A DNA stretch of 64,000 nt from Metridium senile (GCA_949775045.1 OX459104.1:7791427-7855426), one strand, 5' to 3'. Shown: positions 11,083-23,280, numbered from the stretch's first letter. A program made the numbers and translations. The notes: generated by a model from the sequence alone, not told the origin.

Positions 11083-11960
11083 TTGAGAAAGAAAAAGGCC
11101 AAATATATGGCAAAGAAATATTACCCACAGTTTCTTTCGGTCATACAATTACCGTTATCTTTAGAAGTTCACTCCTACAACCCTTTTTCAAAAGCCATAA
11201 CTGTCATGGGCTTCCTGTTGATATTTAGGACATGGGATAGGGGGAATGGGGCCGAGAAAAAGGAAGGCAGTGAAAACCTACCTCTCAAAGGTGGAAAAAG
11301 GAGACTATGAGTGTACTTGTACAGCGCATGTTACATACGTCAGAGGGAGAGATAGGGCATTCATATACACAATAGAGTTCACGGTTCTTGTCCACAACTT
11401 CAGCCTTGATACCGTGTAAGATATTCTTTACAATTAACGCCTATGGCGTTCCTTGCGGACGACTGATATGTAAAATATAAATATCTTTCAACATATGTTT
11501 TTTTCGTACAATCTTGACTCAATTTTTCTGTTAAACATATCAACTTTTTTTCTAATTTTCAATTTTTCTTGTCTTCTCGATATGTTCAACAGAAAAATTG
11601 AGTCAAGATTGTACGAAAAAAATATAGTCGAGCTGAGATTGGCATGGTCGAGAACGCTGACCATTCTGAGCCTACATCCAACACAAAATATCGGCTCGGT
11701 GGCTTGCGAAACATGCCGAGTTCTTCTACTCTTTGTGAAGGAGTACAGTTGATCAATTGACGTCCACCAAATCTTTATTTGTCGTTTTGTGTTTGAAGGT
11801 CTGGTCGTGTATGACCGCAGTAAGTGTTTACATAACATCTAAGGCCTCTAAATGCTACTTTATCTGAACATGGCCCATGCTTACTTTGGCTTTCTTTCCT
11901 TGTGGGGGGCTAGACGCATTGTGGATATTGCTTGACAACAATTCTTCATGAAGCTCTTGA
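11083..11960. other. Intergenic stretch; palindrome inside, no recognised gene
   Basis: A near-perfect inverted repeat (arms of about 43 bp around TTTTTTCGTACAATCTTGAC) spans 11498-11621. Short frames of up to 116 codons exist on both strands at 11488-11838, but they run through the palindrome and match nothing recognised. Confidence 0.5.
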
Positions 11961-11967
11961 TTATAAA

Positions 11968-12349
11968 GAGGGTCCTGAAGGGGGGTATCCAATCCCAATT
12001 CCCAATCAATTTTTTATCAAAATCCCAATTACCACAGGAAGCCCAAACATTAACCACAGGAAGCCCAAACATTAACCACAGGAAGCCCAAATTGAATACT
12101 AACCTCAGGAAGCCCAAGATAGTTCGATTTTCTCTTCTAGTCTACTAAAACGACGTAAAATGTTGCAAATTACTCAATTTAAAACATTATTTTAGCATCT
12201 AAAGAGAAAACGAATGGACAAGAAATAGCCAAATCCTATGGACAAATCCCAATCCCAATGGACAAATCCCAATCCCAATGGGCAAATCCCAATTCCCAGC
12301 CTCGAAAAAAGGCAAATCCCAATTCCCAATTTACCCCTTCAGGACCCTC
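11968..12349. mobile_element. MITE with TATAAA target duplication and reiterated AATCCCAATTCCC interior
   Basis: Left end GAGGGTCCTGAAGGGG and right end CCCCTTCAGGACCCTC are perfect inverted repeats. TATAAA flanks both sides (11962-11967 and 12350-12355). The interior iterates AATCCCAATTCCCAAT and ACCACAGGAAGCCCAAACAT. It is non-coding. Confidence 0.85.
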
Positions 12350-12989
12350 TATAAACTGAATCACACGGCTGTGAGAGAATTATTACATATATATTTGTAA
12401 AGTTCAAAAGTGATCATTGATAAAGCCTTTATACAAGTTTTAGGGGCTACCTTTTACATGAAAAAACTGGAAATTCCGGTTGGAAAACAAATGCATGGTA
12501 CTATACGCGTCTTTCCAATCGAAAATTTCCGAAATCTATAGGGCTTTCGATTGAAATAATCCACTTTTCCATCTCTTTCGGTTCTTTCAGTTTGACGCGC
12601 GTACCATTTATTTTCGCATTCATTTGCCCCTGTTCTAAGCGCTGATGGAAGTGATATACAAAATAATATACAATTAAGGAATTACAATTTACATGTTCAG
12701 TGATTTCAAGTTCGGTGGGTGGGGAAAAAGCGAAGGGAGAGGGTCCTGGGAACGAGGTTGGGTTTGATGCGTGTACCATTTATTTTCCCGCTCTTTTCTG
12801 TTCTTCCGGTTTGACGCGTTTGCCATTTATTTTCCCGCTCTTTTCGGTTCTTCCGGTTTTACGCGTGTACCATTTCTTTCTCACATTTATTAGCCCCTGT
12901 TCTAAGCATTGATGAGGAAAAAATACAGAAATGATGTACAAAAAATGGAATTGTAATTTCCAAGCTCAGGTATTTAAAAAGGTAACTTT

Positions 12990-13155
12990 AAATAGATAAC
13001 CTTTTTACTCAGACGAAGGGCGCGCTAAAGCTCGAAACGTCAATACAGTTAAGTCAACATTCTTTACGGTGTTACACATTTCATTATACTACCAATCCGT
13101 TTATATCTAACACCGACGCAGCCTATACTTGTTTACTCGCTAGTTTCCATTTATT
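12990..13155 (+). mobile_element. Penelope-like terminal repeat, solo copy
   Basis: It contains ACTCAGACGAAGGGC...GCTAAAGCTCGAAACGTC, then TTTACGGTGTTACACATTTC, then ACACCGACGCAGCCTATAC and CTCGCTAGTTTCCATTT. The same ordered blocks recur at 23340-23420, 25560-25720 and, tandemly, at 37018-37405. It holds a hammerhead-like motif at 13004-13047. Confidence 0.6.
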
Positions 13156-13549
13156 TTGAGTCTTAGGTAACGTTTGAGCAGCTTTAGCTAGTATGCTAAT
13201 GTATTGAAATAAGACTTGTTTTCTAAAGAATTCGAACTAATAACAAATTGTATGCATCAGTTCACGTGCTTGTCATTGTATCACAATCAAACAAGTGTAA
13301 TTTCAGAACATTACCAGAACAAAACCAGCATTCATTTCGATCTTGGCTTGATGCTAGCTTGTTGCTTTAGCGGCGACAACGATTTATGAAATAAGCCGTA
13401 TACACTAATGTACTTGTGGCACCACTGTGAGTGAGTGAATAAGATCGCTCGTTATATATTATCTATGCTATAATTGATGCCTGTTGCCGTTTAGCGACAA
13501 CGATTTATGACTGAGAAATAAGTGTACACATATACGTTCTTGCAATTAT

Positions 13550-13745
13550 AATTGCAAGAACGTTGTCCTGACTTTTGTAATTAAGTAGGAAAGGAATTAA
13601 TAAATTAAAAGACAAAAGAAGATCACACAAGCTCAAGGAATAACAAAAGAAAGAGTTCAGCTTGAGTGATCTTCTTTGGTCTTTTAATTAATTCCTTTCC
13701 TACTAAATTACAAAAGTCAGGACAACGTTCTTGCAACTAGGTGTA
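13550..13745. mobile_element. MITE, family A-related core with ATTGCAAGAACGTTGTCC arms
   Basis: Left ATTGCAAGAACGTTGTCCTG and right CAGGACAACGTTCTTGCAA are inverted. The centre is the same GAAGATCAC.CAAGCT / AGCTTGAGTGATCTTC palindrome as in family A. A half copy is at 41592-41706. It directly abuts the next element. Confidence 0.8.
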
Positions 13746-14005
13746 TACACCTATTTCAATTAACGTTGTCCATCTGGAATGGTTGATCTGAGACCGATAG
13801 GGACTGTGGGAGTTAATTAAATTCCAAATACATTGTTTTAATCACGTTTGAATGGTGCTGAATTACAGATAACAGTATTTCAGAAGTAAACATTAATATT
13901 CAAGCGTAATTATAATAGTGCATTTGCAGTTTAACGAGCTCCCACAATTCCTATCGGTCTCAGATCAACCATTCCAGATGGACAACGTTAATTGAAATAG
14001 GTGTA
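13746..14005. mobile_element. MITE with ACACCTATTTCAATTAACG ends
   Basis: Inverted arms of about 60 bp begin TACACCTATTTCAATTAACG and end CGTTAATTGAAATAGGTGTA, with CTGAGACCGATAGG in each arm. A shorter relative (CTGAATCATTTCGGTCTCAG centre) is at 30601-30711. It is non-coding. Confidence 0.85.
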
Positions 14006-14378
14006 TGAAAGAGCGTACCAAAGAACACTGTTTAGAATAAACATTGGTACTCGTCGATGGTGGCTGCTGTTTGCATTTCAAATGAGAATTCATTCAATGT
14101 CTTCTATTGATGAAAAACTTCAAGTGGGGTTGGCAAAGTTTAACGACTCCCGCAGACAACACTGTAAAGCTTTATCTGTTAACATTAACAGCGAATTAAT
14201 GACAGAACGATGTTATAGGACAAAAACAGCAAAGAAAAGAAAGAATAAAAGCAGGCAGTATGAAGTAAGGGAGATAAGACTGCGTAAGACGGAAGTCGAG
14301 GAAAAAAACATTGTCGTTCATAAATGGCCGCCACTAATTATCATAATATTTAAAATTGATGTTTTAACATTGTTTTAA
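14004..14378 (+). CDS. Unrecognised short frame, possibly a relic of a transposon protein
   Basis: A 125-codon frame begins at the edge of the MITE (first in-frame ATG about 14004) and ends at TAA near 14378. It contains a tract rich in Arg/Lys (KTAKKRKNKSRQYEVREIRL), which would be nucleic-acid-binding-like. No family was recognised, there is no neighbouring exon evidence, and the start overlaps repeat sequence, so it may be chance. Confidence 0.15.
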   Translation, partial: YERAYQRTLFRINIGTRRWWLLFAFQMRIHSMSSIDEKLQVGLAKFNDSRRQHCKALSVNINSELMTERCYRTKTAKKRKNKSRQYEVREIRLRKTEVEEKNIVVHKWPPLIIIIFKIDVLTLF

Positions 14379-14766
14379 GAAAAAGAAAGCTATCATATAA
14401 TAGGCATTCACCATAACTTTGAGAAGAAACTATTATTAAATTTGCAAGAAGCTATTATAAAGCACCAGTGAAAGAGAGAAGAGGAGAGGAACGGATCAGG
14501 GAAGAGGGAGAAACAGCAAAAATAAACATGGAGGAGGGAGAAAAAAGACCAAAATAGAGGGAGGAAGGAGAATAAAAATATTAATTAACGGAGGAGGGAG
14601 AAGGTCGATTTTACCTAATTAAATATGGACTTATTGGACTGAATGTAACTAGTACTGATTATTATTTAGGCCAATTTAATGCGAACAGCTTATGTCTGAA
14701 ATACATTTGAAACTACTACTGACATAGTTCAAGTTTGTACCATTTGCACTCTAATGAATACTATTA

Positions 14767-14965
14767 GACCCCGTCCACACGGATCCGGATACTTTTGAAA
14801 CCGCATACTTTTTGATGCGAATCGGCCCGGCTATCGTCCACACGAATCCAGTGAATCCGGTCACCGAAACCGCATACTTTTGAATAGGAAACGATCAGCA
14901 GGATTCGTGTGGACGCAAATATTTCTATGCGGTTTCAGCTGGATCGGATTCGTGTAAACGAGGCC
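14767..14965. mobile_element. Harbinger-like MITE with TTA target duplication
   Basis: Left GACCCCGTCCACACGGATCC and right end TCGTGTAAACGAGGCC are imperfect inverted repeats flanked by TTA on each side (14764-14766, 14966-14968). The interior repeats AAACCGCATACTTTT and TCCACACGAATCC. Confidence 0.8.
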
Positions 14966-15185
14966 TTAGCCTCAATAGCTTTTATTTAGAAAGAACAAAG
15001 AAAATCAGGGAGGAGGGAGAAATGGTCAAAAAAATTGTGTAAAGTTTGGGAGGAAGGATATAATAATCCATGTTACTCTCCCCTCATAAATTTTTTTTTT
15101 ACTTTACCTAACAGTTTAGACCTCCCTCTATTAGACCTCTTTACCTCCGTATCCAAATTGCCCATTTCAGACCACTTGTCATTCC

Positions 15186-15432
15186 CTTGAATTTTATTTT
15201 ATTTTACTTTGTTTTATTTTACTTTATTTTATTTTGTTTTATTTTGTTTTATTTTATTTTATTTTATTTTATTTTATTTTATTTTATTTTATTTTGTTTT
15301 ATTTTATTTTATTTTATTTTGTTTTATTTTGTTTTATTTTATTTTATTTTATTTTGTTTTATTTTATTTATTTTACTTAATTTTGTTTTATTTTATTTAT
15401 TTTATTTTGTTTTATTTTATTTTATTTTGTTT
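15186..15432. repeat. (TTTTA/TTTTG)n pentanucleotide microsatellite
   Basis: About 50 pentamers run here with G/A variation, followed by a TTTCC/TTTCT tract to 15495. The 100-codon Phe/Leu/Tyr frames here are artefacts of the repeat. Confidence 0.95.
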
Positions 15433-15496
15433 CCTTTCCTTTCCTTTCCTTTTCTTTTCTTTCCCATATTATTTTCTTTCCTTTCCTTTCCTTTTA

Positions 15497-15615
15497 GAGC
15501 CAAGTTGTGTGCAAAATAATTAACGTAGCTAGAGGTAGTGAGAGTGTGTCTGAGTCTCACCCACTAGTAGGGCACACGTGTCCAGCTAGAAGGTTAAGGC
15601 GTTAAATAGGTGATC
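15497..15615 (+). mobile_element. tRNA-Glu-derived SINE, 3' tail only
   Basis: GTTGTGTGCAAAATAATTAACG, GTCTGAGTCTC and AAGGCGTTAAATAGG match the tail of the SINE at 34310-34400. The head is missing and simple repeats flank both sides. Confidence 0.6.
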
Positions 15616-15893
15616 TTATTGATGATTTTATTGATTTTATTGTTTTTTTTTTATTTTTTTTATTTTGTTTATTTTGTTTATTTTGTTGATTTTGTTGATT
15701 TTATTGATTTTATTGATTTTATTGATTTTATTGATTCTATTGATTTTATTGATTTTATTGATTTTATTGATTTTATTGATTCTATTGATTCTATTGATTC
15801 TATTGATTCTATTGATTTTATTGATTTTATTGATTTTATTGATTTTATTGATTTTATTGATTCTATTGATTCTATTGATTTTATTGATTTTAT
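15616..15893. repeat. (GATTTTATT)n 9 bp minisatellite
   Basis: About 29 copies of a 9 bp unit occur, with T/C exchange giving GATTCTATT variants in clusters, then a TTTCC-rich end to about 15990. The Ile-Asp-Phe frames are artefacts. Confidence 0.95.
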
Positions 15894-16214
15894 TTCCTTT
15901 CCTTTCTTTTATTTCCTTTCTTTTCTTTTCACTTCATTTATTTTTATTTCACTTCTTTTTATTTCATTTCTTTTTCATTTCCTTTCCCAGCCAATACCAT
16001 TAATATCTCTTTAGATGCACGTTCAGAATGTTTCGTGGCTTGAATACAAAGAGCATATATCTCCAAGTGAGACAAGCACAGTCGGTGTGAGATTAGAACC
16101 ACCAAGAAGGCTATTATCTGACGGGACACCAAGGGGTAGTTCATCACGCGATCCATATACATTATATTAGTGCAAAATGATTTCCCGCCAAAACTAGCAA
16201 TTTTGTATGCTGCA

Positions 16215-16550
16215 TGGTGGTGGTGATGAGTGGTGGTGGTGATGATGATGATGATAGTACGTAATGATGAAAATGGAAATGATAATAATGATGATGGTGA
16301 TAATTGTGGTGATGGTGATGACGATGATAATAATGATGAAAATGATGATGATGATGATATAATTGTAGTGGTGGTTGTGATGGTGATAATCGTGGTGGTA
16401 ATGATAATAATAATTAATAATGATACTGATGACGATAGTGATGATGATATGATGATCGATGGTGGTTATGTTGATGATAATGATAATAATGCTGGTGATG
16501 ATGACAATGATGATAATAATGGTGATGATATGATGATAATGATAAGAGTC
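16215..16550. repeat. (GAT/GGT/AAT)n trinucleotide tract
   Basis: This is an imperfect GAT-rich microsatellite of about 335 bp. The poly-Asp frame is an artefact. Confidence 0.9.
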
Positions 16551-16559
16551 AAATCACAA

Positions 16560-17160
16560 AAAATATTCCTTTAAAGAATATCCCTTGAATTTCTTCTTTA
16601 CGAAAACAATTGAACAACATTTCTTTTGGTACGTCACAATCAGTATCGACAATTGAGAGACTAAAAAGTTTTAAATTAAAAATTGTCGATATATTATTCG
16701 GTAGAGGTATATTCATAATTTTAGTTTCTCCGACGAAGGCTCAATATTTCAGTACATTTCATTTAATTTTCTACTTTTTTTTTCAGGTTTATTTTTATTT
16801 TTTTAAATAATGATAATTTTTGCTGAACTTGAATAATCTAAGAGATTTGAATTCATTTTTTTTTTATTCAAAAAAGTAAAAAATACTATATACTTTCTAA
16901 TTTGTTGTCTATGCTGTCCAAGAAAATCTTTCAGTTTTCTTCGTCCATTTATAAACAGTTTTGAATTCAAAAAGGAACGATATACATATTTTCTATTTAA
17001 TTAAGTTGTTCTTTGCTCCATGAAAAACTTCCCAAAACCTTACATTTTAATTCTCTATTTTATTGACAAAATTATAATAAATATTACCTTTATTACAATT
17101 TTTTTCTTTTAGTCTACATTAAAAAAACTCCTAGAGTTTTTTATTCGAAACTGTGTGCTA
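16560..17160. other. AT-rich stretch with no gene
   Basis: No recognisable coding sequence or repeat copy was seen. Confidence 0.5.
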
Positions 17161-17164
17161 TACA

Positions 17165-17630
17165 TAATTTTATAAATGTACTCCATTGAGGATTTTAATT
17201 ATTCGCACTATTTTACATTTAACATATATTTTCTTGTTTTGCCACTGCAGTTTCAAATGTAATCCTCCTTTTTGTTTAAAAAAGTATGAACGCCATAATT
17301 TTATTTTTAATTTTAAGGAGCTTATTCGCATAATTTTACAATTAACATATATATATCTTTTTTCCTTTCGCAACTGCAGTGATAATGCAAAAATACAATT
17401 CTCCTTTTTGTTCAAAAAAGTATGAACGCTATAGCTTTCCATAAGGACGTTATTTGCATAATTTTACATTTAACATATATATATATTTTTCTTCTTTCGC
17501 AACTGCAGTTATATTTAAAAAAACAAATACTCAGTTCAGTTCAAAACTGAAAGTATCAGGAACGCCATAATTTTTGGCTTCTTTCGCAACTGCAGTTATA
17601 TGTTAACAACCAAATCCTCCTTTTTGTTCA
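17165..17630. repeat. Diverged ~130 bp tandem repeat
   Basis: CTTTCGCAACTGCAGT-like blocks recur at about 17240, 17370, 17499 and 17586. Each is preceded by TTTACA(T/A)TTAACATATAT and followed by AATCCTCCTTTTTGTTC and AAAAAGTATGAACGC. It is non-coding. Confidence 0.7.
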
Positions 17631-17639
17631 TAAAAAAGT

Positions 17640-18511
17640 GTAATCGCTTTAAATTCATTTTTTCTTTACTACACGCTGTATTCTGTTAGGAGTTGTGATA
17701 TGAATGTCAGGCAAATGTCATCATAAATCGCCGTCAACATTGTATATTTACATGTTGATAATTGTTAGGGGCATTCTCTTGGGGGGTCCAAGTCCTCTTC
17801 TTTTGAACTCTTCAGGAGCTATAGAGACCTGTGCAGGGGACCACCGCATTGAATTTCACAATTAAACATTCTTCGCATTCAAAAACGAAATAATATCGCT
17901 AGCTATATACCCTATGAGAACCAAATTCAATAGATAAGCCGAGGTACGTTTTCTAGCGTTGAAAGCTACTGAAATGAGTGCGTCAGTGTGGTTTCAAACG
18001 GCTGAAACGACTTGTTTTGCTAGCTTCAAATCAAGTGGTCATTCTGTCAAACAAGAATAAAAGATCTGACAGTCTTAGTGGGTGAACGTTTCTGTGTTTT
18101 TTTTCTTCTTCTGTTGATGGGAAACGGAATTTGGTAACGCTTTCCAAATGCAGATGGCTACGTGTGGATCGAATAGGATTACTTGCTGTGTCTTCTTGCC
18201 GTGAGGGAGATTCGAAGGATGCAAATTTGATTGCTTCATCAGGTTATATTGAAAATACTCCACAGGGCGCTCACACAAAACTACTAGTCTCAAACATGGC
18301 CTTCAATGTGATACCCACAGCGAGAAGCAACAGCGCATGCTCGACAGAAAACCGCGCGTGCGCCCTGCCAAGTCGCGAAGTAACGCGGCTGCGACTTCAG
18401 ATGGAAATTGTATTCGCAAAACACAATGCCGTACAACTATCGATACACTACAAATAGGCGATTATGATATAACTTACTACAGACTCACTACTCAAATGAA
18501 CATTACTTGAC
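17640..18511 (+). promoter_or_regulatory. Upstream region of the ZIC gene
   Basis: About 870 bp lie between the tandem repeat and the ZIC ATG. It is more GC-rich near 18300-18400 (ACCGCGCGTGCGCCC). A GATATAACTTAC patch lies about 45 bp before the ATG. No TATA box or transcription start can be fixed. The 108-codon frame at 18131-18457 is not protein-like. Confidence 0.3.
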
Positions 18512-19936
18512 ATGGAGTTTGCTAGTTTTCCACACATTGTTGTCAAAACAGAGCCGTCTGACAATACAATGAATCGAGGTTCAAGACCTTCCACTAGTAG
18601 TTGTACCGATCAACCGTCATATGGATCAGCAACACGGACTACTAGCGATCATGGTTTCTTTGACTTGGCCTCGGCAGAAACACTACAACTTACAGACCAA
18701 GTGAGGTTTACTACAAATATTCACGATAACCAAAAGGTCATCTCTTCTAAACCATGGATAACAAGGGAGGATTTGTCACGACATGAAGGACTTGGTGCAT
18801 GTAGCATAGATGACACTAGAAAAACGCCAAAAAACAACGATATTTCGCAAAGTAGCTATGTTTCTTTTCCAGCTTACAGGCCCGAGCTGATCGGAGCCTC
18901 AAGTTCTGAGCGTACTTCTTCTGGGAGCGACTGTTCTGATGATGATGATAATATTTGTGAAAATCGTGTTTGTACGGCCCAAAAGGACAGCATAATAGGA
19001 CAGGATAGCAGTCCCACTGCGCTTTCACGAAATATAATCAATGACTCTGAACATTATCTCAAACAGAGGTATATAATTCCCGGTATACCATCTAATTCAC
19101 AAAATGGAATCAATGTAGTGTTTGAAAAGAATGACAAGGACGATTTTACTAAACTTTCGAGCTCTTCCAGCGCGCTTTCGTCCACCAAAAACGTCCATCT
19201 TTTAACGGATCATGGCAGTATGAGAACAGGAGCAGAAAATCCTGATTCGATCTCATCCTCTGTTTCTATGGTCTATCCAAGGTCATTGTTTTCGAAGTCA
19301 AGCTTAGTGAGCCTAGGTCGTGAAGAGGCCTCTTTTCTCCGTCTCTCTCCAGACCCATACAAAGGGAGCTCACCGTTAGACTGCGAGGACGTAGTCTTGT
19401 CATGTAGCTGGGTTGAGAGAAGCCCCCATCTAAGCGAACTTTGTGGAAGGATATTTTACCGTGTTGAAGAACTAGTCTCTCACATATCCGACATTCATCT
19501 TGTCAATGGTTCAGTCAACGGGTTTGTCTGTAGCTGGAAAGACTGTCCAAGAAATGGGCTACCATTCAAAGCCAAGTACAAGTTGATCAACCACATACGG
19601 GTACATACAGGAGAAAAACCTTTCACATGTTCAGTGTTAGGATGCGGGAAAAGCTTTGCCCGCGCTGAAAACTTGAAGATACATATAAGAACACATACTG
19701 GAGAAAGACCGTTTGCTTGTGAGTTTAAAGGATGCGATAAACGATTTGCTAACTCTAGCGATAGGAGAAAACACATACATGTTCATACTCTTGAAAAACC
19801 TTATTCATGTAGATTTGTGGGGTGCGAGAAAAGCTATACTCATCCTAGTTCCCTTCGCAAACATATGAAAGTACATAGCGCTAAGTCAAGTAATAGCACA
19901 AAGACATACAACGACGAGCGTAGAATTGATATTTAA
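18512..19936 (+). CDS. ZIC: ZIC-family C2H2 zinc-finger transcription factor
   Basis: A nuclear DNA-binding factor of the GLI/GLIS/ZIC superfamily, 474 residues in one exon from the ATG at 18512. The N-terminal ~295 residues are Ser-rich and low in known motifs. Five zinc fingers span residues 298-455. Finger 1 is the atypical ZIC form (C298, C311, H324, H329, with a tryptophan right after C298-S). The others have C340/C345/H361/H365, C373/C378/H391/H395, C403/C408/H421/H425 and C433/C438/H451/H455. [45 protein letters not shown] and [14 protein letters not shown] are ZIC rather than GLI or GLIS signatures. ZIC proteins act in neural and mesodermal patterning in bilaterians, and in nematocyte and tentacle development in cnidarians (family knowledge). 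The tail after finger 5 is only 19 residues. AATAAA signals follow at 20137 and 20141. The orthologue group within ZIC cannot be assigned. Confidence 0.95.
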   Translation: MEFASFPHIVVKTEPSDNTMNRGSRPSTSSCTDQPSYGSATRTTSDHGFFDLASAETLQLTDQVRFTTNIHDNQKVISSKPWITREDLSRHEGLGACSIDDTRKTPKNNDISQSSYVSFPAYRPELIGASSSERTSSGSDCSDDDDNICENRVCTAQKDSIIGQDSSPTALSRNIINDSEHYLKQRYIIPGIPSNSQNGINVVFEKNDKDDFTKLSSSSSALSSTKNVHLLTDHGSMRTGAENPDSISSSVSMVYPRSLFSKSSLVSLGREEASFLRLSPDPYKGSSPLDCEDVVLSCSWVERSPHLSELCGRIFYRVEELVSHISDIHLVNGSVNGFVCSWKDCPRNGLPFKAKYKLINHIRVHTGEKPFTCSVLGCGKSFARAENLKIHIRTHTGERPFACEFKGCDKRFANSSDRRKHIHVHTLEKPYSCRFVGCEKSYTHPSSLRKHMKVHSAKSSNSTKTYNDERRIDI

Positions 19937-20136
19937 AACGATGGAATTGAATGGGACAAGAAGTGTTCTCAGAAATATTGAATTTGTACAAGAGAAAATA
20001 GATTGAGAACGTAATACGATGGAGTTAAGGCTAGCTAGATAAAGATTATAACATTTTCTTGTATATATACGAATCAAAATGACACTGAAATATCGCTTAT
20101 TATAAGACAGAATAGAAGCATTAACACTCAATTTAG

Positions 20137-20146
20137 AATAAATAAA
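20137..20146 (+). terminator. Poly(A) signals after ZIC
   Basis: Two overlapping AATAAA hexamers lie about 200 bp past the ZIC stop codon and are the likely cleavage signal for this transcript. Confidence 0.5.
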
Positions 20147-20149
20147 GAT

Positions 20150-22070
20150 TTGAAGTACGAGTAAATCACGAAATGCAATCTTGCGATCAAAATCAATCCA
20201 ACCGCGTGCACTTTATATTTCAGTCGCATTTCTTCAGCCTTTCCGTATGTTTTCCAACATCTAGCTTTAATAGAGACAGATCATTTCTCCGAATTTGTTT
20301 AACTTTTATTTGAAAGGGGAAAAAGTCCTTAGTTTTGTACATGAATTGAAAAAATGGTGAAAATATCTTACGTAGAAATTGGCGACGGTTTTGAACTGCC
20401 AGCACGTCGTTGATGGGCGTTGGGCGGGAATTCATTATACTACAGTAGGGTGGGAACGAAAACCCATGCTACATTCTCGAATGTTCTCTAGAAAACACTT
20501 TACTGAAAAAATAGTTCTTCATGCTTTGTCAATTTGGTATTTGAGCGCTTTTGACATTTCTTTTACAAGGAAAGTGTCCTGTAGAAATCCCACATGTAGA
20601 CTGATAGGCCGAAGAGCAAACGAGTAAACGGCTTTAATTTGTACTGGATTTTCAACTGAAGAAGCATACTTGAAGATTTTACTTTAAACTTAATATTATT
20701 TATTTGAATTAATATTTACTATAACTAATAAACGCAGATAGCAAAGATAGAATGAATACTAAGTTATGAAGACTTATAGAGTTTTGAAAGAAACACAATA
20801 AAACTTTCAACTAGATTTAACGTGTTTTACACTGGATCAAAGCAGAGATTGTTTCCCATCTATCTTGCCTTTGAGTTTGTAACTAACTTCATGTTTATAA
20901 GCAACAACAATGTTTCTCTTGATTTAATCCAACAGAAATAAAAAACGCTAAATTTAACAATACTTAAATACAAAAAATAAATCAAGAAAACCCTAAGTTT
21001 CCAGGGAAAACGTATTTTTAATTCTAAAATCAAATTAACTCTACTGGCTTCGACACATAGGCCGGTCATGTAACTTGTGTAGTGGAAGTATTTCCAAAGA
21101 AAGCAACATTTTAGGAGATTCTTGTTATAAAGTGACTATTGTGCAACGTGCTCAAAAATATACATGTTTGGATATATATTTGTACAAGTTTTGTACAAAT
21201 GTTTCCACAGTCTCTGCCACAATTGTGAAAACTGAATTTCTGAAGATATTTAATGCAAAATGTAAGTTATAAGTTAAGCACAATTTTCAAAAGCTGATAG
21301 TATTTATTTTGCACAAATATTTGACGAAATTACTGCAGGAATTAGCACTGACAAAATCTTGCAAAGTGTCAAAAACGTTTTGAGCGAACAATTTGCAAAT
21401 AGTTTTGCTCCTAAATTAAAAACTTCAAGCCTATCTCTCCTTGTGTTTTTGAAAAACTTTACCTTTACAACTAAGCTATCTCCTTTCCAAATCATTTTTG
21501 TGAGCATTCTAGCATTTTAAATTTTGCCAAATTCTTTTCTCAGCTTAGTAGCCATAGAGAATTAATATTCTGTCGAATATTGGTAAACTTTGTAAGATTA
21601 TTTGTAAAATTTTACTACAGCTTCACTTGACATTCTTCAGAGCTATTCGTTTAGCAAAGGAACATAATTTTTTTACTGAAAACAAGTAAAACGTACTCTT
21701 AAGAAGAAACTGACCCTTTTTCTGTAGAATGAAAAAACTTTTTGCCATGCAGTCATTAATTGTGGAGACTCACACTCACTGCCTCTGCGTTAGATACAGT
21801 TTAGCAAACAACTCTGCTCACATGTTCATTTTTGTTGATCTTTGTTGTTCTTAAAGTATGTATAGGTTTTTATTCAAGCTATTTACAAGCAAGCTAACTA
21901 GTTCTAAAAGTTTTCGTTCTGCAATGAGAGAAATGAGTGTTTTAACCTCTTACATACAACAAACATTTCTGATTTTTTTTAACGTTTTACTGAACATTTA
22001 TATAATTTCACATAAAGCGTCGAAGATATCAGCCTAAGCCAAACAAATAAGAAGATATTATCAGATATAT
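20150..22070. other. Intergenic stretch with no recognised gene
   Basis: Only short frames of up to 82 codons without protein character. No clear repeat copy was recognised. Distal regulatory elements of ZIC could lie here, but nothing in the sequence shows it. Confidence 0.4.
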
Positions 22071-22074
22071 AGTT

Positions 22075-22520
22075 ATTTATTTATTCATTTATTCATATAT
22101 CTTTTCATTCATTTATTTATTTATCTATTTATTTATTTATTCACTCATTTCTTTCTTTATTTAATTATTTGTTTTGTTTGTTTGTTTGTCAGTTCGTTTG
22201 CTCGTTCGTTTGTTTGTTTATTTATTTATTTATTTATTTCTTCATTCACTCATTTATTTCTTCACTCATTTATTTATTTAATTGTTTATTTGTTTGTTTG
22301 TTTGTTTGTTTTATTTATTCATCTATTTATCTATTTATTTATTTATCCAAATATTCATTCATTCATTTTTTTTTATTTGTTTATATATCTATTTATTTAT
22401 TTATTTATCTATCTTTTTATTTATTTTTATTCATATATTTATTTGATTATCAATCTATTTATTTATTAATTATTTATATATTTATTTATATATCTATTTA
22501 TTTATTTATCTACGCTATTT
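22075..22520. repeat. (ATTT/GTTT)n tetranucleotide microsatellite
   Basis: About 110 imperfect tetramers. The Phe/Ile/Tyr-rich frames are artefacts. Confidence 0.95.
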
Positions 22521-22529
22521 ATTAATTGT

Positions 22530-23270
22530 TCATTTTCTTTCGTGAAAGACAAAAATAGTCAATTAAATGCAACGACGGATTTGTAACTCAAACTCAAACT
22601 CCCTTGAAACCCGATGACCAAAATTGTCTCCGATTTATTCTCTTCAAAAATCGCCGAAAAATGTTTCTTCAAACGCACCATTCGTCCATAGCCAATACCT
22701 AAATGAAATACCATATTAATCATTCTTCATTTGACAATGATTTTCAATAATATATTATATGATTTCTTGTCTAAATTGTGTTTTTAAGCCAAGCTAGAAT
22801 ATATTATCTCTCTAGGAGGCATGCATTATGTCAAGTTCGCCGACTGCGTTGAGACCAACTAATCTATTATTAGCAAGGCAGGAGGTCGTTCATCAGCCAA
22901 TCAGATAGCGAGCTGCGGAGGCATAGAACACAATCATTTGTCATCGTGGATTTCATTTTGGCAAAAGCACAGCCACTTTTGATTGACGGCTTAAAGAAGG
23001 GACAATAACAACCCAGGGGACCACCCGTTGGTCATGTTTTGTAATTTAAACGACACACGTTAGGTTGAAAGACTTAATAGGGGGGAAAAAAGTTTTTATT
23101 GAAATTCATTACATGTAATTTAAGATAACTTATTTAATAACAAACAGAAAAAAAAGACAAGAAAAACGAAACCAATAATAGTAATTTTTATAAAGAATAA
23201 TAAAGAATAATACAGAATGAAGAAGTATATATAATCTAAAATAATGATACAAATGACCAAGAAGACATAT
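22530..23270. other. Stretch with no gene
   Basis: No coding sequence was recognised. It is unique-looking AT-rich DNA ending in an A-rich patch. Confidence 0.4.
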
Positions 23271-23280
23271 AAACAAACAA

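Noticed and set aside
11488..11838. 116-codon minus-strand frame and its plus-strand counterpart
   Set aside because: Both run through a long palindrome and match nothing recognised.
15187..16014. Long Phe/Leu/Tyr and Ile-Asp frames
   Set aside because: Translations of TTTTA and GATTTTATT microsatellites.
18131..18457. 108-codon frame upstream of ZIC
   Set aside because: It opens without a convincing start, has low protein character, and overlaps the probable promoter and 5' leader.
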